The notes under the pieces are model-generated. The model was not told the DNA's origin, searched no databases, and was given only the letters and a program-made list of their open reading frames with translations. Below, in pieces: positions 1-11,300 of a DNA stretch of 64,000 nucleotides. The position numbers and the translations under genes were made by a program. Numbering within the stretch: the stretch's first letter is position 1; every line of letters begins with the position of its first letter. Origin of the DNA: Oscheius sp. JU75 (Eukaryota > Nematoda > Chromadorea > Rhabditida > Rhabditidae); contig JASJZC010000005.1 of assembly GCA_037178855.1 (NCBI GenBank), forward strand, positions 4,402,001 through 4,466,000, written 5' to 3'.

Positions 1-1157
1 AGATCGGGAAGATTCCTTGTTCAGAAGAGTGTTCGAAGTTCTTCGTCTCTCTTCTCCTCGACAGAACACCTCCAAAGCCTCATCAGCACTCTCGACCTCG
101 ATTTCACTCGCTCCATCGACAAAGAAACTACCGCGAGCATCCCCACGAAGATCTCTTTTCGTTAGATCTCTGAATACCCGTTATTATGGAATCAACCTAA
201 GCTCACTCTTTGTTTTCCAGGAGGTCATAACAGTAGTTGTTGTAAATCTCAATATAGGAAACAAAGACACTGGACACATAATCATCACAATATCCGGAAA
301 CCTGAATCAGAATAATAGACGACCTAGTCAAAAGCTACCTTGAGTCTCTGGGTGAACCTGTTTTCGACTTCGTTGCTGATTTCCAATCGGTCGAGTTCTT
401 GTTGTTTACGGGCTAGATGTGCCTCGAGTTTAGAGCGGACGGCGTAGTTGTTTTTGCCCGTCGGGTAGAAAATGCATTTTGGGGCTCTGAAAGAAAGGTT
501 TTGAAGCTGTTTTGTTTTATCGTTAGTCGAGAAAGAAGACCTACTGGTTATCGATACTATTAAAAATGACATCGAGAGTACGAGGAAGAACACCGGTTCC
601 ATCTGGGGTAGGTTTGCCAGTCATTGTGTACGTTTTTCCACTTCCAGTCACCTGAAAGAAGGTCGAGTTTTTCAAAATGGTTAGTCGATTTACTCCGTAT
701 GTGAAGAGAAGTCCGTTTTTGCCCACAACTAGGTCCTGAATGAGATCTACGGCGCATCGATTGAAGACACTTTGTTGACTATCTGAATCGTCAAAGACAT
801 AGCCGAACTCGTACACTTTCTCTGGCTGAAAATACTATGTTCTTCTCCCAAAGAGACACTCACGAAAATCGCCCCGTCTCGTCGCCTTACTTCTGTGGGA
901 GGTTTACATTTCAGAGTCCTGTCGTCCAATGGTGTCAAACAAGTATTAGATCCTCTGAATGGCATCAGTCTACAGACTACCTGGAAATGTCTTATTTAAA
1001 CAGGAGATGATCAGTAACAAACCTCAACCTCTTCCGTCTCTTGACTAGTACTCCTCTTGGCCTGTTCATGGTCGTCTCTGGGAACAGTGCGTCTGAAAAG
1101 TTTAGAAGGGTTTGATTCTTTATTCTAGACCCACTTTCTGCCTGGAGTCTGACTCAT
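1..1157 (-). CDS. zen-4: Kinesin-6 motor (ZEN-4/KIF23/MKLP1-like), 3' part outside window
   Basis: Plus-end kinesin of the kinesin-6 family; in animals it forms centralspindlin with CYK-4 and bundles antiparallel microtubules at the cytokinetic midzone. Spliced exons give an N-terminal lysine/arginine/glutamate-rich head, then VVCRLMPFRG (first motor strand), KVYEFGYVFDDSDSQQ, the P-loop GVTGSGKTYTMTG (about 620-660), GVLPRTLDVIFNSI, the diagnostic kinesin-6 stretch SVFVSYIEIYNNYCYDLLE (about 220-285) and, at the window edge, the start of the switch I motif NKESSRS. The rest of the motor, stalk and tail lie to the left of the window. The ATG at 1155-1157 is chosen because exon 1 (MSQTPGRK...) splices in frame to the motor exons, and an acceptor-like TATCCAG sits 6 bp upstream of the ATG, suggesting a spliced leader. 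All introns are under about 60 bp. Family assignment is firm; KIF20-type members are less likely because of the SVFVSYIEIYNN signature. Confidence 0.9.
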
Positions 1158-1789
1158 TTTGAACTGGATAATAGTCTGAAAAAAAAGGTTTAGCTTGGTG
1201 AGTGGATAGATAAAGAGAGGTCAAGAGCCAACAGTTGAAAGCTGTTTCGAATAGTGATGTGGTGGTATTGGATTGATCTACAAGAGAAAAGATAAGAACA
1301 ACTGCTTTTTGAATGTTTCTTTCTTTGCAAATGGGAAAGAATAGTTCCCGAGGCTATGCTAAAACGGGGACTTTCAAATAATTTCAACTCGCGGCTGGAC
1401 GCTGACCCAATTCCGCGTAGGACCACGGCCCACAACTGCGCTCTAAAACGGGTTAGGTTGAGGAACCAATTGGCTAAGGGGAAATATTTGTACACTGCTA
1501 CAACAGATAAAAAGCAAACAGAAAAGCGACGCTTGAAGAGCGCTGGCTTTTTGGGATGGGTCAAAAGTTCGAAAGCTTGCTTCAACAGATAAAAAGTCAC
1601 TACCTCATTGGAAAACGACTTGAATTTGTCCATTCACAAGGACAAAGAAAAGTTATCAACAACAACTACAGTTATTATACGAGAACTGAATTTTGACAGC
1701 AATCTTTGAAAGCACAACGAATGCAAATTAATAAATTGCCTCTAACGGAACCATAGTTGCTACTAACTAGCTGCTGGCCAGTGTGCCCC

Positions 1790-2307
1790 ATGTCGAGCTA
1801 AGAAGACGACGAGATTCTACCGAAGGTGAACGAGGAGATCCACACCTCTAGGCAAAGAGGAGTATGGAGCTGTGTTCGAAGTGGGCCGCAAGACGGACAA
1901 CAAGCGATTCGCGATCAACATGGTAGTGGAATGGGCAACAGGTGCTCTTCCCTGGAGAAATTTCAAGACTGACAATATGGACGAGATGCACAAGATGAAG
2001 GAAGAACTGCGTTCGGACGACAGAGCTCTGGAAAAGTTCCTGACTGACTGCCCCAAGAGAGAATTCACTCGAATTCTCAGATACGTGAACGAATTGACCT
2101 ACTTCTCCATCCCCGACTACAACTTCGTCTGTGTCCAGCATGCTCTGAAGGCCAACAACATCAAATGGTCGGATCCACTGGATTGGGACGAGACACGAGT
2201 ACATGACCCCGCAGGAGACACCCGAAGATAGATGTCTTATTCAGCTCGAAGAGGCTCATGAAGAGGAAGAGTTCAAGGGAGGAAGCAAGGTATTCAAGAA
2301 AATCTAA
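1790..2307 (+). pseudogene. Decayed CK1/TTBK-like kinase pseudogene with deleted core
   Basis: Remnant of the worm-expanded casein kinase 1/tau-tubulin kinase-like family. Visible pieces: a start MSS followed at once by a TAA, then (other frame) LGKEEYGAVFEVGRKT, equivalent to the glycine loop and beta-2/3, fused directly to VVEWATGALPWRNFK, which belongs to helix F/G of the C-lobe. The catalytic loop, DFG and activation segment between them are missing. A C-lobe segment follows (KEFTRILRYVNELTYFSIPDY), then a frameshift near 2200 before the acidic tail ending ...GGSKVFKKI at 2307. There are no introns in over 500 bp although every neighbour is intron-rich, and AATAAA follows 19 bp after the stop. 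One in-frame stop, two frame changes and a large internal deletion make activity impossible. Lack of introns plus AATAAA fits an old retrocopy or a decayed member of a family whose members often have few introns; these cannot be told apart here. Confidence 0.75.
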
Positions 2308-2325
2308 CCGCTACTGCTCACTTTG

Positions 2326-2331
2326 AATAAA
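2326..2331 (+). terminator. Poly(A) signal AATAAA of the kinase relic
   Basis: A canonical AATAAA hexamer lies 19 bp past the last codon of the kinase relic, in the expected place for a 3' end. It is the only typical 3'-end signal between the relic and the oppositely oriented cadherin stop at 2400. Confidence 0.5.
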
Positions 2332-2399
2332 TTGTGCAGTAGAAAACATAGTATTTTATTAAGTGAATCACGGGGTAATTAGCACCGGAAAGAACCCGA

Positions 2400-5300
2400 T
2401 TATTCGTCTTTTTGAACCACAACGGCCGATAGACTACCGGCGCCTGGCTGGATCTTGTGTCGAGAAAGTGCCGATTGCAGCAGACCTGGTCGCTCTCTCA
2501 CACTGTTGCCAAAATCTTTGATCGATTCGGCTCTATCTGCAAAGGCTGGGGAAATAGCCGAATCTCTGTGAGTGGTCATCGGAGAAGGAATAGTCACTTG
2601 AGCCAGAACCGTTTGAGCAGTCTGTCTCGTTATTGCTTCCACGTCATACGGTCTCGGTCCTCCACCCGTACTGAACATGTACTCTCTGTCTGTTATCGAT
2701 GTAGTATAGCGACTTCTGAACCTTGTTTCAGTCAAGAATCTCAATTACTGACCGCTTGCAATAGGAAGCACACCAGCAAGTCAAACAGAGCAGAACGACG
2801 ACGAGAACGAGAACCAATAGCAGGAGCACGATATGTGTTACAGAAATCGAAGATTCTGCAGTTTTCGAAATAGAAACATCAGAAATTCGACTAGGAGATG
2901 CCATCAAGGCAGTCTTTTGAGCTTGTAGCAGTCTGAAGTTCAGAATAGTTTCATACCTGGAAAGTGTACTTACTCGACTATCCTTTCCTTACCGATCGGT
3001 TCTTTTGTCTCAGGATCGAGCGCGTAGATGTAAATAGCACTTCGACTTCCGTCAATGGGTCCTTTCGCCATCACTCGACTCTCCGATCCAGTCAGCTCAT
3101 TCAAAGTGTTTTCGACTTGGAACTCTCTGACTCTTGCAGGAGCAAGTTCACTCGTCAATCGAACGACATTAGTCTCCGGAGACAACTTGTAAATCTGAAC
3201 AAGGTTAGTCTGTATTTAGATGATTATTTACCGTAATTGGGACGGTAGTTTGATGCTCTTTATCGTCAACAGTGGCCGAAATGTCGAACTCGTCGTCTGT
3301 TTCTTTTTCCAAGGATCTCTTCAACGATATGATGCCGGTGTGAGGGTCGACAGTAAATAGGTCAGATTTGGGAATCGAGTAGATTAATTGAGCGTCTTGG
3401 TCCTTGTCTTTCGCCTGAGTACATTTGCTTCTTCCGAACTAAATAACAAAATACCGTAATTCGGACAACAGGACTGAATTGACGGGCTTTCCAGTCGACG
3501 TGTGCCACCAGACGACCGTTCACAAGATGATCAAAGTAAGGGAAGTTGTCATTCTGATCGAGAACTCGGACTATTACGACTGCTTGGTTCGACTGCAGAT
3601 GCTGCTTAGCACCTGAATCAATCACATTTTCACAAAAAGAACAATCCTACTCTCGACTATTGGATCGGACCTGACAGTTCTGCTGGGGTTGACATTGATG
3701 TAGACCAAATGGAGTGATTTCTGTTCTCTGTCAAGAGGCCGTTTTGTATACAGTTGACCGTACGCGTCAATCGAAAAGTCTTCTGAAAACATTGGAGATG
3801 GATGCAGTATACTCAACCAACCATTATCATCACCGAGAGAATAAACAGGGTTTTGGCAATCGGCCTTAGCGGTAGCCACATGGAATCCTGCTGGCTGATT
3901 CTCGGCTATTTCGACTTGATAGACATTTTTCTCGAATTTACAAGAGCCTGGCCCAGTGGACTGTGGCTGATTTGTGGTACTTTGTTCGTAGGTCTCAAGC
4001 AGAACATTCACCTTAAATCGCAGAACTTTACAGTGTGCTGAAATCTTACGATAATGGAATCGATGCCGAGAGAGTTCTTGGCCGTGACATTCAACTGATG
4101 TACTCTTCCGCCTTCCAAGGGGAATGGCGGACGAGCGAGAGTCAGTCGTCCGTCGTTGATCTGTAAAATGATTCTTTTATAAGACGAAAACGTACCTTGA
4201 AAAGTCCATAATGATCGTCCGTCAGTCCGTACTCAATTGGTTCCAGGGCACTCGATGTGGTTGGGCCAGCAAGTAGTGTTTTTATGAGATAGCCTGGAGA
4301 GGCATCGTGTGGAACCAACAAATTTTCCTTGAGTCTCGGCAACAGAGGTGCAGGTGAGTGACTGTCGAAAATTTGAATAGAAACTGGCAGCTGCGACTTC
4401 AGTGACGGACGGCCTTGGTCACTGGCAGTTACGATGATAGGCAGTTCTTTTGGAGCTGAGGCTAATGAGGAAGAAAGAGACAAGACTCCAACTAAAATTA
4501 AAATAGAATAGAACAAAATGAACCTTACGACTACGATCGATTGTGAAATAGGCGGAAGCAGCACCACTGATATCATAGCTGACTTGTCCACTCTGTCCAG
4601 AATCCAAGTCGGTCGCCTTGAAAGTCATTATAGAACTTCCGACCTGAGCCTCATTGGACAGTCCAATCACATCAGGTCCCTCGACGAAGATTGGGTAGTT
4701 GTCATTCACATCCAGAACTGTGACATTCAAAAGAGTATGGATTTCTTCTCCCGCATGCTTAGCCACAATGTCCAACATGTAGTTCTGCCTCTGTTCCCGA
4801 TCGACATTGAAACAGAGGAAGTCTCCGGTCTCGGTCAAGTAGAATGGAACAGTCTCGGTCTTGTTTGAAATGGAGAAGGCGACTTTTTCATCAGTACTGG
4901 TAGCCAGAGGTTCTGGCTTGATGTCGAGCTTGAGTCCGGTATAGTTTCCTTCGGTCACGAACACAAAATACATCGGTCGCTCGAATCCAAAAGCTAATGG
5001 TTTCCTTGTGATGTGCTCCTCGGGTTCTTCCGAGGCCTTTGTGATCGGCTCACTAGTAGAGGGTTGCTGTGTGGTAGAAAGAACCACAGTAGTAGTTGAG
5101 AGAGCAGTTGCGACGGTTTGTGGGACACCGATGACGTGAACAATTATTGGAACTTCGGCTACTTTATTGCCCTGCAAAGGTCTTTTCAATACCAAAAAGT
5201 GCACTTACATCTTTGATAGCCAAGACTGTCTGATTGATTTTCCCTTCTTTCACCGCCTCAGTGGTTCGAATCCGCCCCTCTTGATCAATACTCAGCGGAC

Positions 5301-8300
5301 CACTTCCAATCATTTCAAAACTGATGTTTTTGTTAATGGTGGTATGGACTTGTCCGAGATACGAATCTTCAGGAGAGTCCGATTTGATCGAGTACACATA
5401 GACTGGTCGAATGAATTTGATGACTAAACACGGTTAAAAGAAAAGAAACGAACAGACTTGGCTGAGCTCCTTGTTCCGGGCCGAGATGTTCTTCTTCGGA
5501 AATTGGAGTATCTTTTGGTCTTTCAGATGTTGTTTCCTCAATTAAAGTCGTCTTTCTTGGCTCTGTTGTGGCTGCTAAAACCCTTCAAACTCGTTTAATG
5601 AATCGGTTCCTACTCTCTTCAGTAGTCGCAGCAGCATCAACACTGCTCGAAACCTTGATGGGAACGACAACATGGACTGTCACAACTGAGCTCATGATGG
5701 GCGGTCCCCAGTCTTCGGCACTGACCAAAAACGAATACTTTGGCTGATCCAAATCAACCGCATCTTTCTTCAGAGTGATGTAGCCCTGAAACAACAGCTA
5801 TCACACAAAAGGGGAAAGGATGTACTTGATCATCTACGGCGAAAAGATCACGATATTCTTGTGGCTTGATGGCCAAAAGAACTTGATCTCCGTCTGGATC
5901 AGTCGCTATCACTCGCCCAATTGGAGCACCACTGGGCCCTTCGGCCGAAAACGTGTATTCAGTTTGACTGAAGACAGGAGCCCTGTTCGGAGAACTTCTA
6001 AACAACTGTACTTCGCTTTAAGCAAGGTTAGACTTACTTTGTTGGTTGAACTGCGGAGAATATGCCGAGGCTGAGATTGGTGGTAGACTCGTGAACACCG
6101 TCGGAGACTGTCACTTGACACACGATGTCTTTGATCGGTCGTTTGGCAAGAGGTTCTGACCAGGAAATCACTCCAAGAGGATCGATTTTCAGTGAGGAAC
6201 AGTCTTGTCCACTGATAGAGTACTGTAGCTTATCTCCGTCATCATCAGTAGCTGATATTTTCAGGATATCCTTTCCAATTGGAATGTCGACAGAGACTCG
6301 TTGTCTGACATTTTGTTGATTGAAAACAGGAACCACGTCGTTCTCATTCAGTACAATAACAGAGACCGGGAATGTCGTAGCCAAAGCAGGGTTACCACCG
6401 TTTGTCGCTTCCAACGTGAGCAGGAACTCTGACTCTTTCTCGAAATCAAGTGGTCTAGTCAAACTGAGGGTGCCCTGAAAAATATTTTATTTGTCTTTTT
6501 GATAAGTGTGTTACCGTTCCATCTACTTTGAAATTGCTCAAGGTGTTTCCATTGATGATTCGGTAACTAATCTCTTCCTGGCCATCGCTCTCTGCTGTTA
6601 TGATGAACCTGGACGTGGAATCATTCTCCTTAACTGTCCATTTTAAAGGAAGGTTCTTGATAATCGGAGCATTTTTGTTGATTCTCTCTACTGTGATCAA
6701 AGCCATTGCCGAAGCCTTGTTTCCATTCTTATCATAGACTTCGACCTGGACGTCGAATGTAGGCATATGAGTCTTATCGATGGGTCGGTTGCCGAAAACC
6801 AGAGTTCCATCTTCTTGTACAAAAACCAGCTCTTTTCCTGATCCGCCAACAATCCTATATAACAGATGTTTTCCTTCGGAAAAGTCCTTGTCAGATGCCT
6901 CAATCTTTGCAACAACTGTTCCAGAAGCAGCGTCTTCTCGAATTCGGCCCTCCACGAACACTTTTGTCAACTGAACATCTTCTGGTTGCACTAAAAAGGC
7001 GTTTTCATACCTCCGGAGCAAACTCGTTCTCATCCTTCAGATCAACACTCAAACGAGCAGAAGCTTTCTGTTCATTGTCGGTTTCAGCCCAGACTGTGAA
7101 TTGCAGAACACTTGTTCCAATCTGCTCGAGATCGATTGGCTTCACAACAAAGACTGTTCCATTTTCATGTATTCCAAAGAAAGAGTCGGCCGGAGAGAGA
7201 CGGTATCTGATCGGAATACTTCGCGGATAGACCTACGTTTGGGAAGTTTTGAACAATAAGAACCACTCACTTCAAGAGGATGGCTGACTAGCGACCGAAC
7301 TGGAGTGTTTTCCACAACTTCGAGTCGATAGACTGATTGTCCAAAGCGGATTTCTGGACGTTGATCGACTCGGTTGAGAGCAACCTGTAGTAGTGTTGGT
7401 TGGCTGAACAGCTCTCAAACTTACTCCAACGTCTGAATAGAATTCAGGGAAGAAGACATTTCTGGCTCTGATAACTATAAAAGACGTATCGGCATTCTCG
7501 CTAGCAAAGTCTGGAGACTTGACAATCAGTTCTCCGGTTGTGGAGTTCAATGCGAGGAGGTGAGGAGTTTCGGGATGAAGTTCATAGCTGACAGTGCCGT
7601 TCCTGACTCTCGCGGAGAACATGGCAACAACTTGCGGATATATGCTTTCTTTCGGAATCTAAACACGGTTTGTTCACGAATTCTGTCGGTAAACTGACGT
7701 CAATATCGTAGGTGAGTTGAGGGAACACAGGATACTTGTCGCTACTGTCCATAGCAATGATGGTCAAGTGGTGGTCACTGAAGAGGAGAGACTCGGTCTC
7801 TGCTCGGATTGTCAAAGTGCTTTTTCCAGGGACGAGTTCGTGGCTGACCACCTGAAATAGACATCGAATTGAGTAAACCAGAAGTCTTCTGACCCTCAGT
7901 AGATCTCCATCCATTTCAAACTGAGAATCGTCTTCGAGAACACGGAAATGGACAGGTGACGAGGATGTGGTAGTCGCAGATGCTCGGAGAATGACACTGC
8001 CAACAGCCTTTTCTGTTGAAATGTAGATGGTCGAAGGAAGAGGAAGGAAGCGGAGAGCTGCTTCAGCTCCGACTTCGATGTGCAGAAGAGCCGATGTCTT
8101 TCGGCTGAACGAACTGCTTCCATCGAATGCCTCGACTATCAAATCGAAAGGACCATCGCCAGAACTCACAGACTTCACGGAAGAGACGACACCAGTCTGC
8201 AAATGAATCTTTCCACCTCGAGGTTAATATGGTTTACCTTTTTGTTGATCTCAAACAATTTCTGTGTCAGTCGCTCTTTGGCATCTTCCGTCTTGGCAAA

Positions 8301-11300
8301 TCGGTATTGTACGAAACCTTCTTGTCCGGGATCCGGGTCTGTAGCTTGAACTTGTGCTATGACAGCACCGGCTGGAGTAGGAGGAGTGATGACCACACTG
8401 TATTGTTGCTGTTGGAAAGAAGGAGCTGATGGATTCGTTCCCAACACTTTGATTCGGACTTCAATCGCGTCCGACTTGGAAGGGTCGCCATGATCGACTG
8501 CTTGTATTAGAAGCGTATACTTCGAATCCGTCAGTCTCTCGACAGTCACCACGCGTCCTGTCTCTCCATCTACCGCAAAGATATCACTCGGAGCAGTCAG
8601 CTGATAAGTGATAACTCCGTTGTCGCCCAAATCTTCGTCAATTGCTCGAACTCGAGTGACTTCTGTTCCGATTGGAACGTCTGATGGGAGTGTGATGTGG
8701 ACGAGAGACGAGGAAAACCGAGGAGCGTGATCGTTAACATCTCCTACCTGTAATTAGTAGTCATGTGTTCATAAGGAAGTTGTTATACCGAGACTTCTAC
8801 TTCAGAGGTTCCACAGACATCTGGCGAGTTGGCCAGACAAGCACGAACCTGCAAATGTTGTCTTTCTGACAATTTAAGAGAAAACTAACATTGAACCGAT
8901 AGGTGCTGTGATTTTCTCGATCCAACGGAGTTTCGTTTGCAAGTTCTCCGGAAGCAGGATGAATAGAAAAAGGAAGATCGGTTCCATCAATCGAATATTT
9001 CAGAGAAGTGGAGGATGACCGAGAGGAAGCGGTTGTATGGAAGGCCTAGACAGTATTTTTAAGATGATAGCGAAAGAACCAAATACTCGAACGATTCCGA
9101 TGACTTCAGGAGAAGAACCCTCTTGGACTCGGAACTTGTAAAGAGTTTGGTCGAAACGAGGCGGAGCCTCTTTGGTCTCTTTGTCCGGTTCAAACAGAAC
9201 TGTTACCACTGCTCGAGCCTGAAAATACTTTCATTCTCATGTTGTCTCCAAATAGCAACTCGCTCGACCTTGAATTACTCAGTTTTCGCGTGATTACTTC
9301 CCCTAACACTCAATTTTGAGATTATGCTCAAAAGACTTGTTCAATTTCAAAAACAACTTGGTGTTCTTTTAATTCTCAGTCACCTGGGCAACGCCACTTT
9401 CACATCCTATTGGTCTCCAATCCAATATTCTCTCCGTTTTACTGATATAATCTCCGTTCTACTTGTTCTCTCTCTGTAATTAACGGTCTAATCCCCTAGA
9501 AACGAATCTTATTGGGGTTTTCCAGATCATCTATATCCGGATTTGAACAATCTTCTAGAACGGCCGTGGCCAATAGGAAGGATGGGGGCGAGCTTGGTAA
9601 AGAGACTAACACTCAAAAAAAAAATAGACGTACCAATAGAAGAAGTGTCAAGAGTTTAATTAGCATGGGTCCATGAGGTTGGTTGAATTTTGGAAAGGAG
9701 GAGGTGAGGAGCCAGGTGGACCACAGGAAGCCCCGCCCACCTGTTCGTGAAGGCGGTTGGATTAAAGGCTATTTAGAGAGGGTCCGGAGGTGGAACGGGG
9801 TCACGGAAGAAGCTGTCCGACACGAACGACTATCGAGCACTGCAATTAGGACCCCACAACAATTGTTACTTCGGTAACTTCTTATAACGCAGGAGAAGTA
9901 TTTGGACTAGGTTGTAAATAAGTTTTTTGTGACCAATACTAACTATTGTTATTACAAATAAAAAGCCAGCATGTGTATCTTTCTAGTGGCTGCCCCTCAA
10001 TTTCGTCCGGTCATCGCTAATTACAGCTGCCTCGACTGCAGCACCTGCCCTTGGTCAGCTATTGTCCACATAAAGGCCTTTTAGAAATACCTACCGTGCT
10101 GACTCCGTCCGTGGCCGAAACAGCGAAACTAATATTTCCAGACGCGTGAAGATAGAGACGGCGAGCAACAGACAATTCTCCTATATCCGGATCTACTTTG
10201 AAGATACCAGCAGCCTGAAACTGGGATGATCAATTGTTTCCTAAGAACAAACCTTTCTATCAAGTCCGTACATCTGAGGATTTGGTTCGGCTACGACTCT
10301 TCCGAAGACGTCGTCTTCCACGGCCTGTCCGAACACCTCGTAGTAATAATGATCTGCCGTGAATCCGAAGGGAGTCTGGAAGAACACATTATTTCCAAGA
10401 CTATAAAAAAATTACCTTGTCATCCGCTCCCTCTCCCAGATCCTCTGTTTCTTCTTCTACTTCGTTATTAGATTCTGTCCTTTCAGTCGTACTAGTGGCG
10501 GGAATCAATCCTCTGAGATGGGATCGAGGTCTTCCAGTAGCCTGAGCTACTCCTAAAGCGATGGGTTCCTTCGGCAACTTTCTCGGTTTCTCCCTCTCCA
10601 GACTATCGTTCCGAATCTTCTCCAGAACGGTTTTCAAGATGACTTCGTTCTGGGGCTCCGATGTTGTTGAATACGATGGCTTTCGTTCGTTTTGAGGGTT
10701 CTCTGGAGCACGAACTAAGACTTCAAATTCCTTTGTGGCCTCGTCGATCGCACGATTGATCAGATCGTTCTTGCTAGGAAAAGTGACTGGACGAATAGTA
10801 GTTTGTCTCGTCGTCGGTCTTGATGTTGTAGTTGTCTTTTCAACCTTGTTCTGTTGTTTCTTGATATCAAACTCCTTGACTGGTCTTCCTGGCCTCACGA
10901 CGAAGATCTCCACCACAACTAGAGTTTCTTTGGGTGACTCTCCATGATCTCTTGCTTTCACCACCAGACGATATTGATCCTCCGGTCCAATCCTTCCAGT
11001 CGTGGCCAAAATGGTATCTCGTCCTCTGGGGTAGATTCGGAAGGGGACCGAAATATTGAGAAGTTCATAAGTGACTCTTCCATTTTGTCCAACATCCACA
11101 TCCCTCGCCTTCAAAGTAGCGAATTCCGTTCCCGGTACTACTTCCTCGTCAAGATGGAACCAATAACTGAATATTCGAATTAGTAGATATCCAACATTTT
11201 TCTACCTTTCTCTTTCAAACACTGGTCGATTGTCGTTTTCGTCTTCAAGTTCCACTCTGATTCGTAGACGACGACAGCTCTCGACAGATTTCTTGTCAGA

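Noticed and set aside
1190-1633. 147-codon minus-strand frame upstream of zen-4
   Set aside because: No domain, no suitable splice sites, and a hydrophobic/Ser mix without conserved pattern; the + strand is equally open.
2457-2873. 138-codon plus-strand frame
   Set aside because: Antisense to the cadherin tail and transmembrane exon, whose membrane helix and stop are clear.
5262-5282. GGTTCGAATCC, like a tRNA T-arm (B box)
   Set aside because: It lies inside a coding exon of the cadherin, with no A box, anticodon stem or acceptor stem around it.
9683-9877. Plus-strand open frame of 64 codons in the big cadherin intron
   Set aside because: Composition is Arg/Gly-rich from a GC-rich stretch, with no donor, acceptor or domain; the opposite strand has the better signal (alternative exon).
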